From positions 43,555,494 to 43,619,493 of the forward strand of contig OY776133.1 in NCBI GenBank assembly GCA_963675135.1: DNA of 64,000 bases. Reading direction: 5' to 3'. The first letter of the stretch is position 1; each line of letters begins with the position of its first letter. Shown here piece by piece: positions 9,620 to 21,603 of this stretch. Below the pieces are notes generated by a model. It was not told the DNA's origin, did not search any database, and saw nothing but the letters and a program-made list of their open reading frames with translations. The translations under genes and the position numbers were made by a program. Origin of the DNA: Galeopsis tetrahit (lineage: Eukaryota > Streptophyta > Magnoliopsida > Lamiales > Lamiaceae).

Positions 9620-11339
9620 TGATTGGGTGTGAGATTGCTCGTATTTGTGCTCATTTTTGCTATATTATTGTAGCATTTTGATGTGATTTTGTGCGTAATT
9701 GATAGAAATGGTGCTACTAACCTTGTTGTCAAGAAATGTATTCAAAGTGTAGGAAACAAGGTGAAATAGTCCATTTTAGGGGTAAAACGAGCATTGGTGC
9801 ATGGGAGTTGAAGTTCGATTGGAGGACGAGCAAGGAAAGCCAAGAAAAAGTGTTTGAAAAGTCCAAGGAGCAGAATTCATTCGGCCGACCGAGTGGTGTC
9901 ACACTGGCGGCCGAGTGAGGGAGAGTTCCAGAAAGTTTGAAAGTTTTGCATGTCACTCGGCCGGCCGAGTGGTTTCACACTGGCGGCTGAGTGACTTCAC
10001 ACTGGCGGCCGAGTGATATCACACTAGCGGCCGAGTGAGTTCTGGAACCACTTTTGGTTCTGGAAGTCCATCTAACTCGGTTGACCGAGTGATCCAAGTG
10101 CTATTTTCGTCTCACACACTCTTGGAAGCTTTAAATAGCTTCAAACTCAGTTTGTAAGAGGATCTTTGGCCTCATTTATTACAACACCATAAACCCTAGT
10201 TCATACTTACCCCCATTTCCACATTTATTGCACTTTTAATTCATAGTTTAGCTTCAAGATAGAGTACTTAGCATAGGTTTTTGAAGAAGAAGGCTATACA
10301 CTTTGGTAATAGCTAGGCATTTGGAAGAAACAACAAGGTGACTTCAAACCATACTCTCTTTTGGTATTTAAATATAAGTTTGATGTTTTTTTCAATCTCT
10401 ATTATTGTTTTGTCTATGGGTGTTTCTCAAAACACCATGGGCTAAGTTTATTTATGCTTTGGGTGTTCTAAAACCATGTGAATATTAAGTTTGGAATTGT
10501 TTGAGCTTTGTTATTATTGATATTAGGTTTATTGCTTCTTTTATTGGGAATTATTGGTACTTTGTGTGTTAACTTCTATTAATCCATATTTAGATGCATG
10601 TTTAGCGTAGACGAGAGTTACATGGACATGTTTATATTTATGGTGTGAGTTGTTGGTATGCAAATGTGTTAGTTATACTTTTAATTTGTCGAGAGAGAGT
10701 TAATAGTATTAGAACCCCATTCAAGGACATTAATTACTTGAATGGTTGTTTGAGTAGTTGGTGAGGATTAGAAAGAAAACCTTATTACCGGGTTTGGGAA
10801 CACCTTAGATTTAAGGCTATATTACCCGAAGGGAAATGGTTGTCATCCTAGCATTTAGGTGATCTTAGCAAAACTTCATTGAAGCATTAATAAAGTAAAA
10901 ACAATTCCTCTTAATTTCACTAGGTAGAGATCACTCGAAGCATTCTCTCACCCTTGCACTTCTTCGAATTATATTCGTAGTTGTTCTTTGTTTTAATTGT
11001 TAATTTCTTGCTTTAGTAGTAATTTTCTTTGCTAAGTTGTGGTAATTGCTCTTATTGATTATTTGCTTATTTTTAGTAGTTTAAATTACTTGTTAGTTTC
11101 TAGGTTGGTGTTTGATTTAATTTCTTGAAGTTTAGTAGTAACTTAGCTTTATTTTAGAAATCCAAAATCGAGCCCGTAGTTACATTAGTTATGCCGACAC
11201 AAAACTCTAGGGATCCATTGCACACACCCACCTCCTAGGTCGATACTACTTGGTCGAATACTTCCATTACTACTACGAACCCTTATGCTTGAGGGGAAGT
11301 AGTTAGTCAAAATATAGTGACCAAAATTCGTTCAAGTCA
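9620..11339 (+). mobile_element. Solo-LTR-like insertion, copy A (1720 bp, TSD GCTGC)
   Basis: The segment begins TGATTGGG and ends AAGTCA. It is flanked by GCTGC at 9615-9619 and 11340-11344, and excision of one repeat restores the integrase frame exactly. TG..CA ends, a 5-bp TSD and no coding capacity point to a solo LTR. A TTTAAATAG motif near 10131 could be its promoter TATA box. A reverse-complement relative lies at 60636-62354. The 3' part resembles Ty3/gypsy Tat/Athila-type LTRs in general style, but I cannot prove the family. It could instead be a small non-autonomous element. Confidence 0.85.
9882..10095. repeat. GC-rich minisatellite in the solo LTR (GGCGGCCGAGTG units)
   Basis: Imperfect units of about 20-24 bp built on CACACTGGCGGCCGAGTG repeat several times, with variants such as CTAGCGGCCGAGTG and TTGACCGAGTG. 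The array stands out in otherwise AT-rich DNA and is matched by an inverted, diverged array at about 61880-62095 in copy B. Confidence 0.85.
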
Positions 11340-11657
11340 GCTGCGCCCCTACACGTCCCACAAACTTGAGCCTCGCTCCACTCCATGTGTTTTCTTAGGA
11401 TACTCCACCACTCAAAGTGCCTACATGTGTCTTGACTTGTCCACCTCCCGCTTATACACTTCCCGCCATGTTGAGTTCGTTGAAAATGAGTTCCCATTCT
11501 CCAAACCAAAATCACCTACTCCTCCATCCCTACCCCTCCCAGACTCTGGCCCCATTCAGATTCCTCCATCAGTCCATCACCTACCTCACACAATGGAGCT
11601 TATTCCTATCGAGCCGCGTGAGCAACTGTCCCTTGATCGGCCTCCCTCACCGGCCCC
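11340..11657 (+). pseudogene. Copia integrase, 3' part
   Basis: Resumes the integrase C-terminal region after the insertion: PRSTPCVFLGYSTTQSAY is the conserved GKP/CVF-GY block found near the end of copia integrases. It is followed by a Pro/Ser-rich linker. A frame change occurs near 11650 before the RT frame. Confidence 0.85.
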
Positions 11658-13269
11658 ATGATGACCCGGGTACGCAACAACATCTTCAAACCTAATCCTA
11701 GGTATGGTCTTACCACTTCTGTGCTTTCTGACATTGAACCTCGCACTGTTTCTCAAGCTATGTCTGACCCTCGCTGGAGAAGTGTTATGTCTAATGAATT
11801 TACAGCTCTTCTACAAAATGGCACCTGGGATTTGGTACCTCCGGCCAGTTCACATAATGTCATTGGCTGCAAATGGGTGTTTCGTGTGAAACGCAATCAT
11901 GACGGCTCCATTGACAGGTTTAAAGCTCGACTTGTTGCTAAAGGCTTTCATCAACGCCCTGACATTGATTTCTCAGAAACATTCAGTCCAGTAGTGAAAC
12001 CTACAACAGTCCGCATCATTCTCAGCCTTGCAGTTACCCAACACTTGCCTCTCCATCAATTTGATGTTAACAATCCTTTTCTGCACATGTCTCTTCCGGA
12101 TGAAGTATACATGGCACAACCTCCGGGTTTTTTAGACTCAAATTATCCCTCCTATGTCTAAAAACTCCGGAAGTCTATATATGGCCTCAAACAAGCACCC
12201 ATGACGTGGTACTATGCTCTCCACGCCTTCCTTGCCACTCTGGGGTTCAGTCACACAAAATCGGATGCCTCACTCTTCGTATACAACAAGAATGGTGTTC
12301 TTGCTTACTTTCTAGTGTATGTTGATGATCTGATCCTTACTGGGAACACACCCTCCTTTCTCGACAAAGTTATTTCTACACTGGCATCTCAATTCTCGGT
12401 CAAGGATCATGGAAACCTCTCCTACTCTTGGAGTGGAGGTCCTTAGAACAAAATCTGCCTACAAGCTAGTACAACGCAAGTATACCACTGATCTACTTGC
12501 TAAATAAAAAATGCTTGACTCGAAGCCTGTTCAAACCCCTTTACAACCCGGTGTCAACCTTATGCTTCTTGATGGATCGCCTCTCGCTGATGCTACCACC
12601 TACCGACAGGCCCTTAGCAGCCTTCAGTACTTACTTTTCACACGTCCGGATATTGCCTTTGCTGTCAACAAGCTTTCCCAGTTCATGCATGCTCCCACTG
12701 AATCTTATTGGGGAGCCTTCAAACGTCTCTTCAGATACCTCAATGGTACGCGCTCACTGGGCATCCTCCTACGGTGTCACTCCTCTTCTACTCTTCACTG
12801 TTTCACTGATGCGGATTGGGCTGGGGACTGCAATGATCGAACTTCGACTGGTGCTTACATTGTTTATCTTGGAGCACACCCTATCTCTTGGTCATCTCGC
12901 AAGCAGAAATATGCTGCTCGTTTATCCACCGAAGCTGAATATCGCGCCATTGCCTCTCTAACAGCTGAAATTCAATGAACACGGTCTCTCCTCTCTGAAC
13001 TTTGTGTCTCGGAATCTTCGACCCCGACCATTTATTATGATAACATTGGTGCAACATATTTGTGCTCTAATCCTGTCTTCCACTCTCGCATGAAGCACAT
13101 TGCCATCGACTACCACTTTGTTCTAGACCTGGTTCAGAAGTCATCCCGCCGCGTCTCTCATGTCTCATCGTCAGATCAACTTGCGGATGCTTTTGCCAAA
13201 CCTCTTGCTCGCGCTTGGCTGCACCTTCTTATGTCCAAGATTGGAGTTGTCGATACCACTCCATCTTGA
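11658..13269 (+). pseudogene. Copia reverse transcriptase and RNase H
   Basis: The RT begins with WRSVMSNEFTALLQNGTWDL and KWVFRVKRN, continues through ARLVAKGF, and has the catalytic box VYVDDLILTG in the 12201-12446 frame. The RNase H part has the motifs FTDADWAGD and STEAEYRA. Defects visible: an in-frame TAA at 12159-12161, a small deletion frameshift near 12428-12440, a stop near 12505, and a TGA at 12976-12978 where Trp is expected. The last piece, 13060-13269, contains the conserved DQLADAFAKPL block. The domains are recognisable but not expressible as one protein. Confidence 0.88.
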
Positions 13270-13276
13270 GGGGGCA
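13267..13276 (+). promoter_or_regulatory. Polypurine tract of the TATA-type copia
   Basis: TGAGGGGGCA lies directly before the 3' LTR start at 13277. It is the plus-strand primer site. Confidence 0.8.
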
Positions 13277-13303
13277 TATTAAGTATATATTTGTATAAAT
13301 GTA
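13277..13303 (+). repeat. First 27 bp of the outer 3' LTR
   Basis: TATTAAG…AATGTA matches 7287-7313 and is cut by the Sirevirus-type insertion. The rest of this LTR is at 28339-28439. Confidence 0.9.
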
Positions 13304-14922
13304 TTTTGGGAAATAAAGTGATTTTGATTAAGATACCAAAACCCCTGATTGATGATGATCAGATTAGTTGAGATACAATTAAGAGATGTATTAGTCTAGT
13401 TGTCTCAGGATAGTTGAGACAATACAAATACTTAAGTCTAAGTCTCAAGAATGTTGTGAGATTTATAGTTCAGGATAGTTGTCCAAAGCTGAAAATGTTA
13501 GGCAGCTTTATATGCTTAAGTATCTTAGGTCAAGTCTGCTGACTATACATGACAAGCATGCTGAAGAGGACAACATGGCTGAATGTTCAAGTATAATAAG
13601 GCAAAGCTACATGCACTGATAAGAGCTGTATCAGATCAGTTGAAGCTTTAAAGATCAAGAGCATTGAATGTTGCATACACAGAAGACAAATTTATTGAAG
13701 CATTTATTGTCATCAAGCCTGAACAAGCATTGAAGTTTTAGAAGCATTAAAGACTGAAGAATTGAATGAATGTTGGAACATTCCATTTGCAACAGGAATT
13801 TTCAAGGGACTTGTCCCATCTGACCGTTGGTTGAGTGTAAAGTCTGCCACAATCAACCTTAGGAAATATGCAAAATTTGGAAGCTGACACAAGTCATCTC
13901 AGCCGCATTTTTCAGAAGTCAACACATTCATTCAAGCAACCATTGAAGAGTCTATTACACAGTGGATAATAGAAGGACAAACTTCATAGCCGTTTCAATG
14001 GAGCTGCAAATAGACAATTTGAATTGCTATCTCTCCAACGGATAGTTGGTCAAATTGCTCTATAAATTCAGAAGTGATCCAAGGATTCAAGTATCCAACT
14101 ATCTGCTATCAAACTACTATCAAGCAATCAAAGGAAACAAAAGTTGTTCTTCATAATCCCAAGTTTCCTGATCACTTCTAAAGCTAAGCCCTTCTTGTAA
14201 TATCTGAAGCTTAGTATTGAGATATCCTAAGCCTTTACACTGTTCTTATTGTAAAGGGTATCTCTATTAGTTGGAACCAAACTTCAAACCTTTACCTCAT
14301 TGAGTGAAGTAGAGTTTGTTGTAGAAGTGAGGAGTTAAGGACTGTTAAGTGAAAATACAGTCTTAACTCAGTGAGATTGAGCACTAGGACTCAGATTTTC
14401 CTAGGGATCAAAGCACCAAGATAGTGTTGTTGATCAGTGCACCTCGGCACTATAAAACAAGCTAATTCCAGGTGTTAAGGAATTATCCTGTTCAATCAGG
14501 GAAAGTGGATGTAGGAGTTTGAGACTCTGAACTACTATAAATTGCTGTGTCATTTAATTACTGCACTTTTCATTACTCACATTACTTGATAAAATCCTTC
14601 TTAAAGAAGTAAGTTCAGCAAAGTTAAGAAAAACTGTTTTGGACAAAGTCCCTGATCAACTGGTTTTTCAGAAATTAACTAGGAGTATTCTTTCAAAGAA
14701 AAGGCCAACCACATTCCGCACTTAAGAAACTCTTTTAGATAGTTTTCCAACTGATTACTTCATAGTTTTCAGTAGGCCAATTATCTTTCAGGATTATCAC
14801 TCAGGACAGTTGTGAGACAACCTCCCTGATTAAGTTAAACAGTTTTTAAAAAGAAAGAATTTGTATACACAAGTGCATTCCTCCCCCCATACACTTGTGT
14901 CATACTCCATCAAGGACCAACA
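13304..14922 (+). repeat. 5' LTR of the Sirevirus-type element
   Basis: 1619 bp, beginning TTTTGGGAAAT (the other LTR has TGTTGGGAAAT) and ending GGACCAACA. The AGTGGTATCAGAGC that follows at 14923-14936 is the primer-binding site. Confidence 0.92.
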
Positions 14923-14924
14923 AG

Positions 14925-14936
14925 TGGTATCAGAGC
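14925..14936 (+). promoter_or_regulatory. Primer-binding site for initiator tRNA-Met
   Basis: TGGTATCAGAGC begins two bases after the 5' LTR. It is the standard Ty1/copia minus-strand primer site and is complementary to the 3' end of tRNA-iMet. Confidence 0.9.
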
Positions 14937-15062
14937 AGGGGTTCAAAGACCACTGCCTCTGAAAATCCAACTGGTTTTCAAATCACAATATTTCTGTGGT
15001 CACTGAACTGATCCATATTTCTGAAAAACTTATTTGTGTTTATCTAATCAAATTCTATAGAA

Positions 15063-17543
15063 ATGGCTAACAATGCAGTTCCTGGAGATGCTGTCAACAC
15101 CCTTAACAACATGGGTCCAAACCAAGTAAATCACATTTCTCATCACAAACTGTCAATGTTCTCAATAGAGAACTATGATTTTTGGAAGATCGGGATGAGA
15201 GCACATCTTGCCTGCCAGCATGATGAAATGCTCAAAGTTATCACAAGAGGGCCCTTCACATTCACCAAAGTAAATCCCAAAGTCACTGATGCCCAGAAAG
15301 CAAACCCAAGGGAGTTACTGCCAAAGGATGATGATGAATTTACAGCTGAAGAAAGAAAAAGGCACAACCTGAACTACATTGCCATGAACACTTTGTACCA
15401 GACAATTCCAGATGCAGTGATGGGAAAAGTGTACCACTGCACCACAGCAAAAGAGATTTGGGACACCTTAGCACTTATGTGTGAAGGTACTCAAAAGATC
15501 AAAGAAAACAAGCTTCAAGTGGCTATCCAAAAATATGAACAATTCACTATAGAGCCAAATGAAACCATTGATCATCTTGATGGCAGATTCACTGACATCA
15601 TGAATGAGATAAACTCTCTTGGCAAGTTCTATGCCAAAAGAGAAGTTGCACTGAAAATCCTGAGAAGTCTCACATCTAAGTGGGACATATACTCAGTCAT
15701 GATGCAGAACACCAGCAATCTTGACAACATGCCTATGCAGCAAGTGTTCTCTGAACTCAAACCATATGAGTTTGATTTGAACAGAAAGAAGGTACATGAA
15801 GAGCCATCCTCTTCAAGCAAAGGTGTTGCATTCAAAGCTGCTGAGACAGAAAAGAAGGGTGCACAGAGATAATCTCAAACCATCTCTAAATCTGAGATGA
15901 AGGAGGAGCTGGCACTCATGGCCAGGAGATTTGAGATGCTCAACTCCAGATTTGGTAGATACAAAAAGTTCTACCAAGACAACAGGACCAGGAGAAGATT
16001 CAATTCTCCTGACAACAAATCAGAGGACAAACTCTCTGATGAGAAGAAAGAAGACAAATATGCTGATAGAAAGAAGTACAACAAAGCTGAACCATCATCA
16101 TCAAGGAGGAAGGAGTCCTCAAGCAAGAAGAATGATGATGAAGATGTGTGTTATAACTGCCAGAAAAAAGGTCATTTTCAGTATGATTGTCCTGACCTGA
16201 GTTCAAAGGAGAGGAAAGAAAGGCATAATAAAAGAGATAAGAGGATGAACAACAGGAAGGCCATGGTAGCTGGGGAATCAGCTAGTGAAGAAAGTGTGTA
16301 CTCATCTGATGATGGGCTATTCTCCAACAGTGACAGTGATGATGACTGTCAAATGGCTTTTGGGAATGAAGAGGTATGTTCATCTTCCAATTCTTCAAAT
16401 AACACACATGAGTCCAGTGAAGTCCACTTGAAACTCAACTTTGGAAAGTTACTTGAGGACTTCACCAGACTTCAAGAAGTATGCAATATGGCATTGAGAG
16501 AAAATGAACTGTTGAATTCTAAAGTCCAAACTCCCAACCTTCCTGAACCAGAGTTTGACTTTAACTCAACTGAGTTGTATCAGCAGACTGTGAGAGAACA
16601 TGATGAAATGTCTCTCAAAGTCACTGAACAACAAAAGTTGATTGATGAACAAAATCTGGCTCTGAAGAAAAATGATTTTGATCTTAGAATCCTTCAAGCT
16701 AAATTTGATAATCTCTCACATGAATTTGATACTCTTAAATTAAGTGAGGGGAGTTTAAAAATGAAGATGTCTGCCTTGAACAAATCCTCTAAGGCAATAG
16801 AGGAAATTCAAGGGTTTCAAAGACCAATGGCTCAAAGAAGTGGATTAGGCTATAATCCATTTGAACCCTCACCTGGTCTTAGCATTGCTTCAACAAGCAA
16901 TTCTAAGATGACTTTTGTAAGGTCAGTGGCTCAGCCAAAACAAAATGAAATGGAAGTGAACCAGCCACTGATCAAGGGTAAGGGTAAAGAAACTCTTATA
17001 CCTACTCAAATAAACAATGCTTCTAAACCCAAACCTAAGGATAAGGTTAAGAACATTGTATACAAGAGGAATGAGGTTCAAAAGGGGAGAACCAATGGAA
17101 GGCCAAACCATCTGAACACTCATCAGTGGAGTTGTCCAAAGTCTGCTCAGAAAAGGCCAACTCAAATGAGGCAACCTCAACTGGACAGATTAAGGCCCAA
17201 CCCCACTGATAGGTATAACAGCTTCAGGAAGCCTAGACCCTTCATGCCAAAGGGAAAAGGTCATCCAAGCCCCTATCCTCAAAGGTCTTACCAAGCTGCA
17301 CCTAAGTCTAGTAACTTCAGGAGACATGTCCCAAAGAAATTCACTAACTCTCCTGAACCGTACAAGGCTAATACTTATGCACAGAAACCACCCAAGGCAT
17401 TTAAGGGTAGGACTGTGTATGTAGATGTAAATGGAAACCAAGTCAGTCACTTTGAGTCAATCAGAGTAATCAGGCAGATTGGGGTTCCAAAAGGTACAGC
17501 TAACCCTCTAGGACCCAACATTCAAAGGGTACCTAAAGTTTGA
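15063..17543 (+). pseudogene. Sirevirus-type Gag (one premature stop)
   Basis: ATG at 15063 opens a frame that runs to 17543, broken only by TAA at 15870-15872, probably a CAA-to-TAA change. The N-terminal third is the copia gag core (YDFWKIGMRAHL, then KEIWDTLALMCEGT). The zinc knuckle is CYNCQKKGHFQYDC (C-x2-C-x4-H-x4-C intact). A Ser/Asp-rich stretch, a coiled-coil-like region around KVTEQQKLIDEQNLALKK and a basic Pro-rich tail follow. At about 826 codons it is large for copia and usual for Sireviruses. Gag forms the cytoplasmic particle. The pol frame follows after a one-base shift at about 17540. Confidence 0.88.
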
Positions 17544-20500
17544 CTTTGCAGGACTGCAAGGACCACAAGAAGAAGAGAAGCAAAAACAAGAAAACAGCAT
17601 GGTACTTGGACAGTAGATGTTCAAGACATATGACTGGAAACAAGGAGCTTCTCTCAGAATTCATTAAAAAAGATGGTCCTTCAGTAACCTTTGGAGATAG
17701 CTCTCAAGGGATCACAAGAGGTTATGGTACATTAAACATTGGTAGTGTCAAAATTACTGATGTTTCATATGTTCTAGGCCTAAAATATAACTTTCTATCT
17801 ATAAGACAAATATGTGACAAAGGATACAGTGTTGAATTTGCACCAAATGAATGCATTATTAAAGAAAAATCAACACAACAAGTGCTACTAACAGGGGTGA
17901 GAAAGGGAAATGTTTATTTTGCAGATTGGAGCAAAACCCCTGAAGCAGTCTGTCTTGTTGCCAAAAGCACAAGTGAGCAAAGCTGGCTATGGAACAAGAG
18001 ATTGAACCACCTGAACTTCAAAACCATCAACAAGCTAGCAAGAAACTCTCTAGTGAAAGGGCTGCCAAACCAGGTGTTCACCAAGGAACATGTATGTCAG
18101 CCATGCCAGGAAGGAAAGCAAATCAAAGCTTCATTCAACGGAAAACCTGTCATTTCTACTGAGAGAGTTCTCCAACTACTGCATATGGACTTATTTGGTC
18201 CAATTATCCCTGTAAGTTTAAATGGAAGAAAATATGCTTTAGTAGTTGTTGATGATTTTACCAGGTACACTTGGGTAGTATTTTTGCTGAACAAAAAGGA
18301 GACCCAAGTCAAGCTACCTGAATTGATGATGAGATTGAGTAATGAAAAAGGCCTAAGTATTGTCAAGATCAGATCAGACAAAGGCACAAAATTCATAAAC
18401 TCATACATCAATGAGTACTGCAGCAAGAATGGCATCACCCATGAGACCTCAGCTACAAGAACACCTCAACAAAATGGTGTTGCTGAAAGGAGGAACAGAA
18501 CCTTGAAAGAGGCAGCAAGAACACTAATTGCTGAATCCAAATTGCAAAAAAGGTTCTGGGCTGAAGCCATTAGCACTGCATGCCACACACAGAACAGATC
18601 CTTAATCACTAAGGGTCAAGGTAAAACTCCATATGAACTATGGAAAGGTAGATTGCCCATTGTTGCTTACTTTCATATATTTGGTTGCAAATGTTTCATT
18701 CACAATGATGAGAAAGAGCAATTGAAAGCTTTTGACAACAAAGCTGATGAGGGAATATTTGTTGGATATTCACAAGTCAGCAAAGCTTACAGAGTCTACA
18801 ATTGCAAAACCCTTGTTGTGGAAGAAACACCACATGTTGTGTTTGATGAATCTATTAATGAGTTCAGGGATAGAAACCTGAATATTGATGAGATAACACA
18901 AAGAACAACCAGACTAAGGCTTCAACGCAAGGAAACATTGTTTGTAGATGTTGCCCAGCCTGAACTTGATGACAATCAAAAGCTGGACAACCTACCTGAT
19001 GGCAATCAACCAGAAGCCAACCAACCTGAAGGAGAAACTGAACTGAATGACCCCATCCCAGTTCAAAACCAGGTAACAACTACCAATGAAGAAGCAGACA
19101 ATGCTGAGGTAGTAAATGGATCCAATATTCAAGGGGGAACCAATGAAAATGTCAACACATCTGACAATGAGGACAACACCCCTGAATATGATCCTGAACT
19201 TGATCTTTCAATTAACTTTCCTGAATTTAATGAGTCTAGTGATCCAACTTCAGAAAAGGACAATCCTCCTGAAGGAATCAGGTCTAGAAGGACTTGGTTG
19301 CAAGACCACCCAACTAGCCTGATACTTGGTAATCCAAATGAGGGGATGAAAAAATGAAGATTTCATGGGGAAAGTGCTTTGTTTTGTTGTTTTCTTTCAG
19401 AACAGGAACCAAAGGACATAGAGGAAGCACTACAAGAAACCAACTGGATCATAGCCATGCAAGAAGAGTTGAACCAGTTCACCAGAAATGAAGTATGGGA
19501 GCTGGTGGAAAGGCCAACTCACCAAGATGTCATTGGTACCAAATGGGTATTCAAAAATAAAAGGAATGAGAATGACATCATAGTGAGAAACAAAGCAAGG
19601 CTGGTAGCCAAAGGATACTGTCAATCTGAAGGGATTGATTATGATGAGACCTTTGCTCCAGTGGCCAGACTTGAGGCAATCGGACTCTTCTTAGCATATG
19701 CAGCTCATAAAAGATTCAAAGTGTATCAAATGGATGCGAAGAGTGCATTTCTCAATGGTGTACTAAAAGAAGAGGTGTATGTTGAACAGCCCCAGGCTTT
19801 GAAGAAAGAGACAAGGTGTACAGATTAAAGAAAGCTCTCTATGGATTGAAGCAAGCTCCAAGAGCTTGGTATGACACCTTATCACAGTTTCTTCTAGATC
19901 ATGGTTTTGTCAAAGGCACTGTTGACAGAACCTTGTTCAGAATCTGTGAAGGAGATGATATTTTGTTAGTCCAAATCTATGTCGATGACATTATATTTGG
20001 ATCTCCAAATGAGAAACTGTGTGAGAAATTCTCTAAACTCATGCAGAGCAAATTTGAGATGTCTATGATGGGATTGATGAATTTCTTTCTAGGACTTCAA
20101 GTCACTCAATTAAAGAAAGGAATATTCATCAATCAGGCCAAATATACAAGGGACATGATCAAGAAATTTGGATGTGCTACAAGCAAACCAGTCAGAATTC
20201 CTATGAATACAAACTGGAAGATGGATCCTGATGAAAGTGGAGTATCAACCAACTCCACTGAATATAGAGGCATCATAGGATCCCTGCTGTATCTCACTGC
20301 AAGTAGGCCTGATATCACATTTGCAGTTGGAGTGTGTGCCAGATTTCAAGCAAATCCAAAGAAGAGTCACCTTGAAGCTGCCAAGAGAATACTAAGATAT
20401 CTCAAGGGAACTGAGAATCTTGGACTGTGGTATCCAGCTGATGACAACATTGAGCTCACTGGATACTCAGATGCAGACTATGGAGGATGTAGAATTGACA

Positions 20501-20934
20501 GAAAATCCACCTCTGGAACATGTCAATTCTTGGGCAGCAAGCTGATCTCATGGTTCTCAAAGAAACAGAATACAGTTGCAACATCAACAACTGAAGCAGA
20601 ATATGTAGCAGCTGGAAGTTGCTGTGCTCAGATACTTTGGCTCAGACAGCAACTCAGAGATTACAAAGTCATCACCAATGAAGTTCCCATATTCTGTGAC
20701 AACAATAGTGCAATTGCTATTTCACAGAATCCAGTGCTCCACACCAGATGCAAACATGTTGATATCAAGCATCATTTCATAAGGGATCATGTGGAGAAGA
20801 AAGATATCAAGCTTGTCAAAATTCACACTGATAAGCAAAAAGTTGATATCTTGACAAAGCCATTAGCTGAAGCAAGATTTATGGAGCTTTCAGCTGAGTT
20901 GGGCTTACTTGATCCAGGGAAGATGGAGAAATGA
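17540..20934 (+). pseudogene. Sirevirus-type Pol: protease, integrase, reverse transcriptase, RNase H
   Basis: The protease site reads LDSRCSRHMTG where family members have D-S-G, so an active-site Gly is Arg. The integrase zinc finger begins WNKRLNH, with the first His replaced by Asn. The DDE core is present: HMDLFGP, RSDKGTKF and NGVAERRNR. A TGA at 19355-19357 stops the frame before RT and is an in-frame nonsense. RT starts near 19379 (IGTKWVFKNKRN). A one-base loss in a C run near 19790 shifts the frame to 19816-20934, where RT has YVDD at 19978-19989. RNase H has YSDADYGG, TEAEYVA and CDNNSAI. The enzymes would cut the polyprotein, copy and integrate the element. This copy has at least three lesions. 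Confidence 0.9.
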
Positions 20935-21603
20935 AAAAGGAAGCTCAAAAATAGGGGGAAGTTCATTAAGTTGAACTTCAGCAAGGTTGACCAACCTCAC
21001 TGAAACCTTCTGCCTAAAAGAGAAACTCAGTGGAGTTGTCCATGTAGCTTTCAGCAATGTTGGTCAGGAAGATTGACCTTGTGGGACCCAGTCAGCAACA
21101 TTGGGACCCACTCAGACATATTGGTCAGTCATTTTGACCAAAATAGAGGTCAAAACACTTATCAGGACGTTTGTCCAAGTTGATAAGGTGATAAGAGCTA
21201 TTTTTAGCATTGATTGGACATTTAAAAGAATTATTGGGCTAAGAGTAGTCTATTTTTAGGATGGCGTGTGCTATTAAGGTTTTAGCCCCCAAATGGCAAA
21301 TCTGCATTTAATGCAAAATCTCTTTTAAGATTGCATTAATTACTGTGCTATTGATCAAGGTCATTGATTACTCTTTAACCTACACTTAACCGTTCCTAAG
21401 CCACTACCCCACTATATCCACTTTGTCTTAGGATTTGTCCACCCACATTTGCTATTATCCAACAGTCAATAAAACCACTAGATATAAAAACCCTCAGTTT
21501 TTAACATCACTTCTTACGCACCTATACTTTCAAACCCTTAAGCAAATTTTGAATTCATCTCATACTTTCAAAATTTTCAACACCTTCCCACTCTCAAACA
21601 TCC
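20935..21603 (+). other. Spacer between pol and the third ORF, with a PPT-like tract
   Basis: Non-coding. AAAAATAGGGGGAAG at about 20948-20962 resembles a polypurine tract although it lies far from the 3' LTR. Extra PPT-like tracts after pol are known from Sireviruses. The rest contains short TTGACC-type repeats and no gene. Confidence 0.6.
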
